Below, piece by piece: positions 12,204 through 25,998 of a DNA stretch of 64,000 nucleotides; position 1 is the first letter of the stretch; each line of letters begins with the position of its first letter. Under the pieces are notes generated by a model. That model was not told where the DNA came from. It saw nothing but the letters and a program-made list of their open reading frames with translations, and ran no database searches. The stretch is from positions 30,908,154 through 30,972,153 of the forward strand of contig NC_057788.1 in NCBI RefSeq assembly GCF_014905175.1. Direction: 5' to 3'. The translations under genes were made by a program, and so were the position numbers. This DNA comes from Aphidius gifuensis (lineage: Eukaryota; Arthropoda; Insecta; Hymenoptera; Braconidae).

Positions 12204-15200
12204 TCAGTCCTGCATATCTTCTGGAATTTCATGAGGATTGAGAATACCTGGAACAGCCATTTGTTGTTTTCTTTTTTCTTCTTGAGCTGTTCTTAATGCT
12301 AATTCACGTTCTTCCAAATAAAGATCAGAATCATCCTCGCCAGTAAATTCCTGTTGTAAATATAATATGATAAAATGTTAATGATATAATAATTAAAAAA
12401 AAGTATTTATAATTAAGGTTTCTATACATACCCTAATTTGAACAAGAAAATCTCGTAAATGTTCTTTAAATGCTGGTATATCTTGATCAAGATTAAATAA
12501 TCCCTGTACAGTAATTTTAATTTGATTATCAGTTAAATGTGGGAATGCAGCTTTTAATAATCTAGCAACAAATTCTTGTACATAAAGACGATTATCTTGT
12601 AATGCTCCAAGTGGAACAAGTATTTTATCTTGTTCAACAAGTGTAAACATGTATGCTAATATTGTTGCATGCATTGTTAAACCAGCAGTATGTGATGTAT
12701 CAGTAACAACTGAAAATATATGCTGTAATATATCAGTAAAATATGTTTGATAAAAACTTTGTGCAGCTTGTTCATGTTGTGCAATATTTTGTAATAATTG
12801 ATATAATATTTGTAATCCAGTATCAGCAACATTTCTCATAGTATGTTTAAATGCCCATACAATTGAATCAAGTACAAGTTTAAATTGTGCTGGTGGTATT
12901 GATAAAAATGCTGGAAAACAATGTACATTAACAGCTTGTAATAATAAGAAAAAATTAGTTCTATGTTCTGGAAATTCTTCAAAATCTTTGTTAATCATTT
13001 CAAGTGTACATTCAAATACAGCATCAAATATTTTAGGTACTTCACTTGTAATATGTCCTTCAAGTTTATTAACAATTGTTGCCATTGTTGATAATACTTC
13101 TGGTTCTCTAGCACATGGTACATTTGTTTTTTGATAATCCAATAATACAGCATCTAATAATGGTGGTATAAAATTTTCAAGTACCATTTGATGATCAGTT
13201 GATTTACTAACAAAATCAGATATTAATTTAAGTGTTTCTTTTTTAACAACTCTCATACTTTTAATTAATGGTTGTTTCATAACAATTTCACCATTAACAG
13301 CAATTGCAGCACTTATATTTTCACTCATAACTTTATAAACATTTAACATGTCTAAATATATTCTTCCTAATTGCATAACATATGGATGTCCAAGTGCTTT
13401 ACATGCACGTACATTTGTTTTTAATATACTTGCTAATTGTTTAACAGCTTCTTGATCTTTTAATACATCAACATTTTTAGATGCTTGTGATATAATATCA
13501 TCCCATACACGATTTGGTAATACCATATAACGTTCAATTCTTTCTTTTTGTGCTAAATCATTAATTTGTGCACTAATCATATGACCAACAGCTTCATAAA
13601 ATGTATGTACTTGTTGAGTTTGTAAATCACATATAATACTACTTATTGTTGATAATATTTCTTCAATAAATGGTACTGTTTCACCCATTTGTACTGTTAC
13701 AAAATGACGACGACATTTCATTGCAATTTTAATAAATGTATCACATGCCATATCTTGTACACCATCATGTGTTTCATGCATAAATTCAAATAATTTATTG
13801 ACAACTGTTTTTAAAAATTTCCAATGTGCACGTAAAAAACGTGGATATTGTCCAACAACATACATAATATTACTAGCAATTATTGCTTTATTATCTTTAC
13901 CTTTTTTTTGTTCACATAAACCAAGTAATTCTTTAATAACTGTTACCAAAAAACGTTTTTCATCTTCTTCATGCATTGCACCAGATATACTACCAATTGC
14001 CCAACATAATGTATTTAAATTTTTCCATGACCATTCACGTCCATTAACTTGATTTTGTAATTTTTCAGTCATAACTTTTTCTGTATCATTATAATCAAGA
14101 TGTGTTAAATAAACCAATGTTTCACGCATATTTCTATATAAATTAATTGAATCAGTATCTTTCATAAATTCACGTACAACTTCACCATTTTCATTTTCAA
14201 CAACAAGTACCTCTTCTGGTTTAGCCATTCTACTTATTAATATATAACGTACTTTAGTCAATACTGGACAATAAAATGCTTTACGTTGTGGTATTAATTG
14301 ATTATTTTTAGCTATATATAATGGTGATGATACCATAAATGGATTTTCTTTATATAAATCAGCACATAAACCATTCCAATATTCAAGACATATTTTAAAT
14401 ATTTCAACTTCTTCAACTTCTGATATAAGTACAAGATAATGTAATGCTTTTAATAATGTATCATTTAATTGTTTTTTTTCAACTAATTGTCCATGTTCTT
14501 TTAAATAAGTACACAAAAACATTGCAAGATTTTGAATAAAATTTTGTTCTTCATCTTGTCCATATGCATATGCATCACGTATATTTGTATCTAATGGCAA
14601 CATATTTTCCAACTGTTGCATTGTATTTGCAAATAATAATATAAACATATCATCATAATTTGTAACTGTTACAGCTGCTATTTCAGTTAAACATTTTAAT
14701 GTTACATTTCTAAATATTGGTACATTTAAAAATTTAAATATCAATGTTGTTATTAATTTTGTCTCAAATATATAACCAAGTGGTATCCAATTTAAAAATC
14801 TCAATAATGTCTCAAGTGTTACAGCAACAAGTGGTACATTTGGTGAATTTTCCATAACAAATTGACACAATTGAAATATTTGTGAAAATTCACTACACAT
14901 TGTATCCTTTAAATGTTTAGCTTTTGTTTGTGTCATTTGACCAGTTGAAAAATCAAATACTTCTTCTGATAATAATTTTAATATTGCCATATTATTTTGA
15001 CAAAGACTTTCATTTGTTTTACTTGCACCAACAATATCACTTATAAATGTTTCCCAATTTTTTGGCCATTCTCTTTTTAATACTTGTACAAGTATCATAT
15101 TTAATTTATTTAAATAAACCTTTTGACTTTCCATTGTTTCTGGTGTACTACTTGTTTTAATAATAAGACCAACAATATATTTTTTTATTCCTTCACATTG

Positions 15201-15566
15201 ATTTCGAGGCAATACTTTCCATTTTGTTTTAATAACTTGTTCCAATATTTGAAGTGCATAGTACTTTGTTTGTTGATTCTGTTGATTAAAAAATTATCAT
15301 TAACAAATTAACATAAATAAATAACATAAAATATATTATATATTATATAAAAATCTATATTTTATTACTTGAGAATACTCCAATATTGTATCAACTCTTG
15401 TCCAAGCATCTGGATGTTCCTTGAGATTAGTTAAAACTTCTTGTGCCACTCTTTGCTGATCACCAATTCCAGTGTACATGCATATTACAATGTTATCCAA
15501 AAGTGTTATATCCAATTTTTGATTAAAATCCAAAAGCCTTGCAGCTTGCTCTGCTAGAGTAGCCAT
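12204..15566 (-). CDS. XPO1: Exportin-1 (CRM1), nuclear export receptor
   Basis: Three coding exons on the minus strand: 15369-15566, 12432-15278, 12204-12350; 1063 aa against 1071 in human. Called emb in fly. It carries leucine-rich NES cargo out of the nucleus with RanGTP. Visible landmarks in order: N-terminal importin-beta-like region (MATLAEQAARLLDFNQKLD; DAWTRVDTILEYSQNQQTKY), Xpo1 region, the central HEAT repeats with QKKGKDNKAIIASNIMYVVG, the groove segment VQDMACDTFIKIAMKCRRHF holding the cysteines among which the leptomycin-B target (human Cys528) should lie, GRIYLDMLNVYKVMSENISA, and the end NPHEIPEDMQD. Nearly all of the protein is in one 2847-bp exon. A 5' UTR exon probably ends upstream at 15646 (AG just before it). 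Confidence 0.97.
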
Positions 15567-15646
15567 TATTTTTTTTTTTTATATCTTTAATTTATCAATC
15601 CAATACAACTGACAATTGAGACAACTGCAATTATTGACTCTCCAAT

Positions 15647-18600
15647 CTGTAAATTAATAAAACAATTTTTATTAAACAAAATATCATCTAGCAAACAACA
15701 CTAGCTAACCCTATCATTTATCAATTATTAATTTTCATCCATAAACATTCAATCATTGCTTTTACATTTGTTTAATTTATCAAAAATTTATGAAAAAAAA
15801 AAAAAAAAAATCACACCTAACCTCAAAAAAATATGTAATTAATTTTGTGAACAAAAAAAATATATACAAAATTATATTATTCGACTATTATTAATTACTT
15901 ACTGACTATCAAAAAATTGTTATTTTTTTTTCCAAATCAATAAAAAATAATATCAATAAAATTGTGTGTTTCTTTTATCAAGACAAATTTCATAAGCAAG
16001 CGTGTGTGTTTGTCGTTGAATTTTTATATATTACAGTAGTTTTTTGCATTTGGGATCATATAAAAAAAAAAAAAAACGCACACACACATACACAATTTAA
16101 CATGTGTATATGTTTCTATTGTCGTTAGTTACCACTACAATAACCTATAAATAATAATAATTTTTAAATAAATTAATCACCAGCTAATGTCAAATAAAAT
16201 TCGATTATTTTTTTAACTACAAATAATTCATTTAAAAAAAATTGTATGACACTAAAAATTTATTGATCCAATATAGAAAAATTAAAGTGATTATAATCAA
16301 TAAATATTAAAAACAATATATAGTCAAGTAAACAAAAGTGTGTATCATTAATTACAACATATGTATACAAATTACTATTATTATTATATTTCCCGCGCGA
16401 CGCAATCTCGACAATTTTGTTGTTTTTGTCTCTTTGTTACACACATACACATGCAAATAATAATAATTATTATTATATACAAATATACAATGTCTTTTGT
16501 ATATTGTTAATGTACTTTTGTCAATTTGTCGTTGTTATTATTATTTATTATTATTTATTAAATGCTTTAAATATTTTAACGCGCGATATTGATTTTATTG
16601 TTGTAAAATCACTTGCACTTTATTTATTAAACATTTTCAATAATTAAATTATTTATTTATTATTGTTTTTGTTTAGATAATATTATTGACAAATTTTGAA
16701 AATTATAATTGAATAAATAAACTAGGTATGTTATAAATAATCGCACATGTAAAATAATTTCTTGCGAATTTTTTTACTCAAAAGTTTATTTATTCATTTA
16801 TTTGTTGTTAAAAAATATAAATAAATAATTTTATTTTATATAAGATAAATTATTATTTATTTATATTGAAAAATTAACAATTTTTTTTGTCATTTGTCAA
16901 AATTTTACGGTGGAATATAAAAAATAAAAAAAAAAAAAAAAAAGATGGTCGTCCGTTATTTGGATGTCGGGTGCAGTTTGGTAAAAAAAAAAAAAAGATG
17001 AAGTAAAGAAGAGAAAGAAGTAACCGTTAAAAAATGACGAAAGATTTAAAAAAAAAAACCTAAAAATATTGATTGTTTAAAGGTAATATATATTGTAATA
17101 ATTAAAAAATTATTTGATAGATAATTTTAAGCTCATTACTATAAAAAATATAAAGAAAAAAAAATTTATAAAAGGTTCATTAGCCACTTCAGTGCCATTT
17201 CCGGAGTTAAGCTCCTCTCTGGTCGTTGTCATTTGCTATTTTGTGTGAATATATGGAATATATATATTAGAGGGTATGAATATATGATGGTGCCGCTTTA
17301 TCAGTGTATATGTTAAAATATGTCTGGTTGCCGCCAATCTTACTCCCTCGCTTTTTTTTTTTTTCTAATTTTATCATTCAATCGTTAAAACATGTACACA
17401 CTATTTATTATTAATTCTATTTCAAATACAAAAATACATAGTTAAACAATAAATGAATAAATCAAAAATAATAATAATTAAATAATATTTTACATAAAGA
17501 AACAAACAAAAATGATTATATGATATTGTTGTTACCTTATTGTTGCAGTCAGTTAATTATTAATAATCAAATATAAAAGACCAAAAAGAATAATAACAAA
17601 TTTTTTTTTCAATAGAAAAAATGATTGTTGGTCACGTTCATCCAGCGTTCATCCATTTAACACACAACACACACACACACACACACACTCACACACTACA
17701 TCACCAACCAAAGATACCTTTTTTTTTTTTTCTTTCTTTTTTTTTATTTATATTACCTCACAGTTGTTTATTTAATTATCTTTTTATCTGGACACAAATA
17801 TTGTTTATGATTATTTAATCAATGTTTTTATTGTTTTAAACAAAAACGTGGTGATAATCATTAACTTTTACAAGACAACGCACCAGGGTACGTATCGCTT
17901 GGCCCGCTAAAAAAATTCTAACCTCTAATGATTTTCGAAAATAATAACAAAATGGCCGATATGGTTTTTAACTTATTCAATGCGCCGATTGACTGCACAT
18001 GTTTTAAACAATCAAGAAACATTAATTTTTATTGGTCAAAAAATTATTGTTATTGACCAATCAACAATTGAATAATAATTGGGGTTTTTTAATTCTCTTT
18101 TGGTGTTTTTATTTATATTTTTTAATTGTTGTAAAGGTAATTTGTTTGAAAATATATTTTTATTATCTATTATATTTAATTTGTTGATGAATAATTTAAA
18201 CAATCATTTTTGTTAATTATTTAAAAATATTTTTGTTTTTATTTCAGCTCGTTGATGACAACTTGATGAATGAAAAAATTTCTGTTGAATTTTATTATTA
18301 AAGAAAAATTCCCTACATTATTTAGAATTATTTTTTTTTAATTTAAAAAATAATATTTACAATTATTTGACACACAAAAACATACTAATAATTTTTATAA
18401 ATAATTTATTTATTTACTTTTATTTAATTAAAATATTAATGTAAATTTTTTACATAACAAACAAATTATTAATTAATGAATTTTATATTTATTTAATTTT
18501 ACTATTTTAACCTTGAATTATTGCTTTATATTTTTATATAAAAAACAATTAAAAAAAATATAAAATATAAGTCACTGGCGCATTGATCTTTTTTTTTTTT

Positions 18601-18926
18601 TATCAGATAGTTGTAGACTTGTAGTGGTCAATAGTTTACGTGTGTTTATGTGTTACAACCAGTTACAACTTACAACTTGGTACATATTTACAAGTGTACA
18701 AAATAAATGTCAATGTAAAAGTCCTTGATGATAAAAAAATTGTTATCAAAATAATCATTTTATATTTCGCTGTTGCCTTGAATAATCATCAACAATAGAA
18801 GCTAGCAAGTTGATTTTAAATTTCGAAATTTTTTATTTACTTTTGTTAATTTATAAAGCATCAATCAAAAGTAATTGAGAAAAAAAAATTGAGGTCCATT
18901 TAGAAAGCTAAATAACAGTATTAAAA
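15647..18926. other. Divergent XPO1/PAPSS upstream region
   Basis: 3.3 kb between two divergent start codons. GC-richer spots stand out: CCCGCGCGACGC near 16391 and GCGCGATAT near 16580 (likely near the XPO1 first exon/promoter), a patch at 17165-17350 with TGCCATTTCCGG and repeated GCCGC cores, and AAAATGGCCGATATGG near 17949. A (CA)n run is at 17667-17695. Non-coding first exons of both genes are likely here but cannot be placed. A 33-codon ATG frame at 17952 shows no recognisable product. Confidence 0.5.
17667..17695. repeat. (CA)n microsatellite
   Basis: Run of CA/AC dinucleotides with one CT interruption, in the XPO1/PAPSS intergenic region. Confidence 0.85.
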
Positions 18927-20996
18927 ATGTCAAGCAAACGACTCATGACGGTATGTTTAATAATATACAAATTAATTTAAAAAATTTTCAATAATAATTT
19001 AAATTTTTCTAGACTTGTACAAATGTCTCGGCTCAGGCTCATCATGTATCACGTGCAAATCGTGGACAAATTGGTAAAATACGTGGTTTTCGTGGTTGTA
19101 CTGTATGGCTAACTGGTTTATCTGGTGCTGGAAAAACATCAATTGCATTTCAAGTTGAAGCTATTCTTGTTGAACGTGGTATTGCTGCATATGGTCTTGA
19201 TGGTGATAATGTACGTACTGGATTAAATTGTAATTTAGGTTTTTGTCCAGATGATAGAAAAGAAAATATACGTCGTGTTGCTGAAGTTGCAAAATTATTT
19301 GCTGATAGTGGACAAATATGTATATGTAGTTTTGTATCACCATTTGAGGATGATCGTCAAATGGCTAAAAAAATTCATAAAGATTTTGATTTACCATTTT
19401 TTGAGGTATTTGTTGATACACCATTAAATATATGTGAAGCTAGAGATACAAAAGGTTTATATAAAAAAGCTAGAGAAGGTACAATAAAAGGATTCACTGG
19501 TATTGATCAAATGTATGAACGTCCAATTAATCCAGATTTAATTGTAACAACTGAAAATTTAACTCTCAAACAATCAGCATCAATGGTTATTAATTTACTT
19601 GAAAGTCATCATATAATACCAGCTTCTAAAAAAATTGATAATACAATTAAAGAATTATTTGTACCAGTGACAAGAATAAAAGATGCTAAAGATGAAGCTG
19701 ATACTCTAAAATATATTGAAATAAATGAAATTGATGTACAATGGTTACAAGTATTAGCTGAAGGTTGGGCAGCACCATTAACTGGTTTTATGAGAGAAGA
19801 ACAATACATTCAATGTCAACATTTTCGTTGTTTTATTAATGATGGTGATGATGTTAATGAAATTAATCAATCAATACCAATTGTTTTAGCTATTAATGAT
19901 AATGATAAAGTTAATATTCAAGGACAATCAGCAGTAACATTAAAATACAATGGTAAATCATTGGCAATATTGAGAAAACCAGAATTTTATAATCACAGAA
20001 AAGAAGAAAGATGTTCAAGACAATTTGGTACTTGTGATAAAAGACATCCATATGTTAAATTAATATATGAATCTGGTGATTGGTTAATGGGTGGTGATGT
20101 TGAAGTTTTAGATAAAATTAAATGGAATGATGGACTTGATGATTACAGATTAACACCAAATGAAATTAGAAAAAAATGTAAAGATATGAATGCTGATGCT
20201 GTGTTTGCATTTCAACTTAGAAATCCAATTCACAATGGTCATGCTTTACTTATGCAGGTTTGTATTTATTTATTTAATTATTTGTGTTTGTTTTAATTAA
20301 TAATTTTATTTATATTTTACATTATAGGATACAAGACAAAAATTATTAACTGAAAGAGGATTTAAAAATCCAGTTTTATTACTTCATCCACTTGGTGGTT
20401 GGACAAAAGATGATGATGTACCATTGGATTATAGAATAAAACAACATAAAGCTGTTTTAGATGAAGGTATTTTAGATAAAAATTCAACATTATTAGCAAT
20501 ATTTCCAAGTCCAATGATGTATGCTGGACCAGTTGAAGTACAATGGCATGCTAAAGCAAGATTAAATGCTGGTGCTAATTTTTATATTGTTGGAAGAGAT
20601 CCAGCTGGTATACCACATCCAAATATTAATTCAACACCTGATGGTAATCTTTATGATCCAACACATGGTGCACGTGTATTATCAATTGCTCGTGGTCTTC
20701 AAAATTTAGAAATAATACCATTTAAAGTTGCTGCTTATGATATGAAAAATAAAAAAATGGCATTTTATGATCAAAAAAGAAAACAAGATTTTGATTTTAT
20801 ATCTGGAACAAGAATGAGAAGTTTGTTTTAATTTTTATAATTATTAACGGCTATATTAACATTTTAATTATTTATTTATTTATTTGTTTATTTTTTAGAT
20901 TTAGCAAGAGCTGGTGAATTACCACCAGATGGTTTTATGGCACCAAAAGCATGGAATATTCTTGTTGATTATTATAAAAATAAAGATAAAAATTAA
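18927..20996 (+). CDS. Papss: Bifunctional PAPS synthase (APS kinase plus ATP sulfurylase)
   Basis: Four coding exons: 18927-18950, 19013-20257, 20328-20820, 20899-20996; 619 aa against 624 in human PAPSS1. N-terminal APS kinase has the P-loop GLSGAGKT (43-50), DGDNVR and the FVSPFEDDR stretch. C-terminal ATP sulfurylase has QLRNPIHNGHALLM with the catalytic HNGH (415-418) and GRDPAGIPHP. The protein turns sulfate and ATP into APS and then PAPS, the sulfate donor for glycans, hormones and xenobiotics. The first exon encodes only eight residues (MSSKRLMT); start chosen because it keeps phase with the large second exon and is preceded by an A-rich Kozak-like context. AATAAA at 21022 is a likely poly(A) signal. 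Confidence in function is very high. Confidence 0.97.
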
Positions 20997-21021
20997 CAAT
21001 TAATTTAATATTTATTTTTCA

Positions 21022-21027
21022 AATAAA
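21022..21027 (+). terminator. Likely poly(A) signal of PAPSS
   Basis: AATAAA 26 nt after the PAPSS stop codon, first good match on the plus strand. Confidence 0.5.
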
Positions 21028-21782
21028 ATAAAACAAATGGAAAGGGTATTTATAAGCTAATAAATCACAAATAAATATTTATCAATTTTTTTTATTTATT
21101 TATTTTTAAATATTTTATAAAAACAAAGTGCAAATTTGTTGAAACTTTTTTTTTTTCTAAAAAAAAAACGTCAAAGTTATTGTTTTATGTATTTTTATGT
21201 CAATCATTGTTAATGTAATGTTTACTATTTATTATAAATAAATATTTATACATGTTAATTATTTAATTTAAATTATATTTAATTTTAAACAATAAAATTA
21301 TATAAAAAAATTCAAATACAATATTAATTTATCCAAAAGAATATTGTTTCAACTTATATATTCAATAAAAGATTCAGATTATTTAAAATTTGTATTGAAA
21401 ATATTTTATTATCCTTATGTCATTTTAAAATTAAAATTACATTTTTAAAAAAAAATTCATTTTTGTCGAATTATTTTTATGGCAGATATGAAATATCTAA
21501 ATTGACTAAAAAAAAAAAAATTAAATAATAATGAAAATTTGTCAATAATTTTTGTTTTTTTTTATATATATATATTTAAACATAATTTTATCTTTTTACA
21601 GTACATCTAGCTAAGCGAAATAATAACTATGATTAAATTGAAAAAGTATATTTTTATTAAATAGATACTGAAGCAAAACGAAAAGAAAAAAAAAAAAAAG
21701 AGTCGACACAATTATATGCCTAAGAAACAAAAAAAAAAAAAAAAGAAAATTACTAATTAATAATAATTTAATAGTGAAATAT
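21028..21782. other. Intergenic between convergent PAPSS and zinc-finger gene
   Basis: AT-rich 3' flanks of two convergent genes, with T/A runs and a short (TA)n near 21563-21574. No gene seen. Confidence 0.6.
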
Positions 21783-24700
21783 TTATTGAATAATTTGAGA
21801 TTGGTTAATTGGTATTGCAACAGGTTCAGCGCCTTCTTTACCAACAGCAAAAATAACTGGAATAAGTTCAACTTGTCCATGCTCATCTTGTTGTTGAAGA
21901 TAATGTACTGGTGTACCATCTTGCAAATAACTGCCATTATCTAATTCAATCAATCGTTCATTTGTTATTTGAACATTAGCAATGTCTTCATTAGCAACTT
22001 CTTCAGTATAAATACCACTTGTATCAGCAACAATATAATTAACATTACCTGATTCAGCAATAAGTGCATCATCATTTTCCTGTGAAAAAAAATTATTAAA
22101 GTTTATTATAAACAAATGAAAATGAAACAAATGAAAAATATATAATACAACAATTAATAATTACCTCATAAACGGGTTCATAATATTCAAAATTTTCACT
22201 TTTAATAATACATCCATTTTCATCATAAAGCATTTGTTCATCATAGCTTTGCTCAATCAATTCACCTTCAATAAATTGTTGTTCTGAATGCTCATCATCA
22301 GCTTGTACAATTTCAAATTCCATTGGTTGATCATCAGAATTTGATGTTCCATTGACAATTTCAACTTTTGATAATGTTGATGATGATGATTTTTCACTAT
22401 TTCTTGCTGCTACAAGACGTTTAAATCCACTACCACCACGTATTTCATGTCTTTTTTCATGTTTATTTCTATCACCAAGATATTTAAAACGTTGTTTACA
22501 TACACCACATGCATATGGACGTTCATCAGTATGTGTTCTTTCATGACAAACTAATGCACTAACTTGTTTACAACGCCAATCACAATAACTACATTTTAAT
22601 GGTCTAGCATCACTGTGTTTATTTTGATGATGTTTTAATAATTGTATTTTAGTTTTTAAATCAAAACCACATATATCACATTTAAATGGACGATCTTCTG
22701 AATGTGATATCATATGTGTTTTAAGACGCAGCTGATTTACAAATCTTTTATCACAACTTGGACATTTTAATGTACCATCCAAACGTTCATGTACATTCAT
22801 AGCATGATGTCTTAATCTAACTTCTGATGTAAATGTTTCATCACAATCTCGACATTTAACTGGAGATTTTTCAACATGTGTATTTTTAATATGTGTACGT
22901 AATATCATTTCAGTTTTAAATGTTTTATTACAATGTTGACAAACAACACGTTCATCATTTAAACTATCAGTATTATTTTCACCATTTTGATCAACATTAA
23001 GTATCAATTGATTATGTATATGTGACATATGCCAATTTAATGATCTTTGTGCTTGCATTGAACGATTACATATTTTACATGTATATTGTTTTGCATCTTT
23101 ATGGACACGATTTCTGTGTAATACAAGTAATGAATGATTTTTAAATGTTTTTAAGCATATTTGACATGAGCATTCTTTGAATGAACGACTATCACCTTTC
23201 TCATGTACCTTCATATGTAAACGTAAACCATCACGTCTATTAAAACCAACATCACATGTATCACAACGATATTGTCGTTGATCTTCATGTATACGTAAAT
23301 GTTGTCTTAATGTTGATGAATTTTTAAACATTTTATCACAACGTGGACATTTTATTGTATATTCTTTATGTGTATACATATGTTTTGATAATGAATAATA
23401 TGGTACCACCTTGTGACAAACTGGACATTCTTTTTTATTTGTTGTTGGATTATGTTTACGTATTCTGTGATGACGTAATGATGCTGGATTTTTAAAATCA
23501 GCACCACAATCTTCACATAAATATGCACGTACTGTTGTATGTACACTTTTAAGATGAAAACTTAATTTTGCCTTGAAGGTAAATTTCTTTGGACATTTTG
23601 GACATTGATGTTTTTTTTCCCAAAACATATGTTGAGTTTTATAATGCTGATCAAGTGTACCATGATGTTTAAATTTTTCACCACAAACATCACATAGCTG
23701 TCCCCATAATCTATCACAATGACGTTGTTCATGTTGACGTTTTTTACCAATTGAATCAAGCATGTAATTACAATATTTACATACCAATCTTTTTAGACAC
23801 ACAACATTGTGTGCACGTTTTAATTTACTTGTTGGAAAATCATCACCACAATCTTCACAATGATAATACATTATTTCATCATGTTCAGTTAAATGTTCTC
23901 GAAGATCATCAATATCCATATATAACTCAGTACAATAATCACATTCATAAAAATTTTTTTTACCAAAATCATCATACTTACAATTTTCATCAATTAAATC
24001 AGGAAATTTTTTTTTACTCAACTTTATAATATGTGTTTCATACAATGATATTATTTCTGAATCATTCATATTATCAATTGGTTTATCATGTTGTTTTAAA
24101 TGATCATAAAAACTAGCAATATTTTTATTTGTATCACCAAGAATTTTTAATAATCTATCATTATGTCTTTTGACTTTCATTGCTTCAATTGATTCTGGTG
24201 TTTCTTTTTTTTTTTTAGTTATATTTATGTATTTTGGATCAAGCCATTCTTGTTTAATACGTGATAATTTATCAAATGATACTGGCTTTAATAATCCATC
24301 ATTTTCAATTGTTTCAAATGGTATTGTTAGATCTTCTTTATCAAGTATTGTATTATTTATTGATGATAATCTATGAACTTCAATTTTTTCACCTGGTTCA
24401 CGTTTAACACCGTTGAATGTTATTGGTCCAATATTTAATGTTTCATTTATTGTATCATTCACAAAACGTAATGGATTATCATCAAATAAACAAGAAGCTG
24501 ATATAACATCAGTACCAAGTAATTTTTCTCGTTTCTTTTTATAATTTTCAATTTCAATTTCAATTGGTGTTAATGGTTTTGCTGGTTCTTTTGGTAATTT
24601 AATTGGCTCTTCTTTTTTATTTGTATTTGTGTCATTTGTTGATGAACTTGCATTATTATTAGATGTTGTTTTATCAAGTTTTTTAACTTTAACTAGTAAT

Positions 24701-25968
24701 AATTCATCGGGTTTTGAGCCAGCAACTGTTACATACATAACACCAGCTTCATTTGTTGAATCAACTTTATTTGTTTTTTTCATTAAATGTTGCATTTTAT
24801 TGTATTCCAATGATTTTAATGAATCAACTGTTGTTACTGTTGGTTCTTCAACTACTTCAACACTTTTGGGTTTAGTAAAAAATTTTTTTATCGTTGATTC
24901 AGTTTTATCTTTATTATCTTTCGATGACTTTTTCATTAATGGTTTATTATTTATTTCTGTAGGCTTTTGTTTATTTGAAACAACATCATCATTATTCTCA
25001 TTTATAAATTTTTCAATGTCTTCAATTGTTTCAATATTTTCATAGCTATTATCATCATGTGTTTTTTTAGATTGAATTAATTTTATATCTGGCATTGAGC
25101 TATCTGCAATTTTATATGATGATAAATCCATTTTTTCATTTATTATTTTAGCATTTTTTTGTGTTACTTGTTTGTTGTTTTCTTTTGAATCAATTGTATT
25201 ATCATCTGGATCAAATTCTTCAATTGATTCAACATCATCACGAGGTACTAAATTTTTATGTGAAAATACTGGTAAATCATCTTCTTGAATATCCATAGCA
25301 TTTGAAGTATCTTTATTTTTATCATCAATTTTTTCATATTTTTTTGTTGTTGAAGACATTTTGTCATCATAAACATCATTAATATTATCTATGTCGTCAA
25401 TATCATCAATTTCATCATCAATACTATCAGTAAAAATAATATTATCAACTTTTTTTTGTGTTGATAAATTATTTTTACGATTTTTTTCATCATCAATTTT
25501 ATCAGTTAAATCATTGCTTATTGATATCAATTTAATTTCAGCTTTTTTAATTTGTAAAAAAAATTTATAACTCATTTTTAAATCACAAATACAATCCATA
25601 CACATTTTTGTTGTTAAACTATCATCAATATTAATATTTTCTAAATGTTTCATTTGTTGATCAAGACGCATTTGCATACCTTTTTCACTAAATATATCAA
25701 TAAGTGGTAATTTTAAACCAGCACATGTACGACAATATTTATTCAACTCTTCACTTTTTTTATCTGTTGTGTTGTGAATTTTTGATAAATTTTTTAGTGA
25801 TGATGCTGCTGGACCAACAACTTTAACTTTTGATAACATTTTTTTAGTATCATTAACGGTTTTTATTTGTGAACAAGCCATTGTTTTATTTATTGATGAA
25901 AATTTTTCACTTGAATTTTTTTTTTTTATGTTGTCTATTAAATCACCAGGTGATATTTTACGATTCAT
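21783..25968 (-). CDS. ZAD-type C2H2 zinc-finger protein, about 17 fingers
   Basis: Two coding exons, 22165-25968 and 21783-22079 (minus), phase 0; 1366 aa. The N-terminus has a zinc-finger-associated domain (ZAD): YCRTC with C79/C82 and MCMDCICDL with C123/C126, followed by the usual YKFFLQIKKAE helix. A long Asp/Ser/Lys-rich linker (about 150-670) follows. Then, at about 675-1177, 17 C2H2-like fingers; the second is degenerate (CxxC...H...C). Several carry TH(T)DERPY-type linkers, typical of DNA binding. The C-terminus is acidic and Gln/Glu-rich and may be an activation or interaction region. ZAD domains dimerise; such proteins are insect transcription factors or architectural proteins. I do not recognise a specific ortholog. 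A 5' UTR intron acceptor lies at 25999-26000. Confidence 0.9.
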
Positions 25969-25998
25969 TTATTCACCTTCAAGCATTACACATTTAAT

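Noticed and set aside
17952..18053. 33-codon plus-strand frame beginning MADMVFNLFN
   Set aside because: Good ATG context but too short, no homology and no splice donor that leads into PAPSS in phase.
24629..25045. 138-codon plus-strand open frame
   Set aside because: It is antisense to the linker of the ZAD zinc-finger gene; its composition mirrors the Asp/Ser-rich coding strand and it has no recognisable motif.
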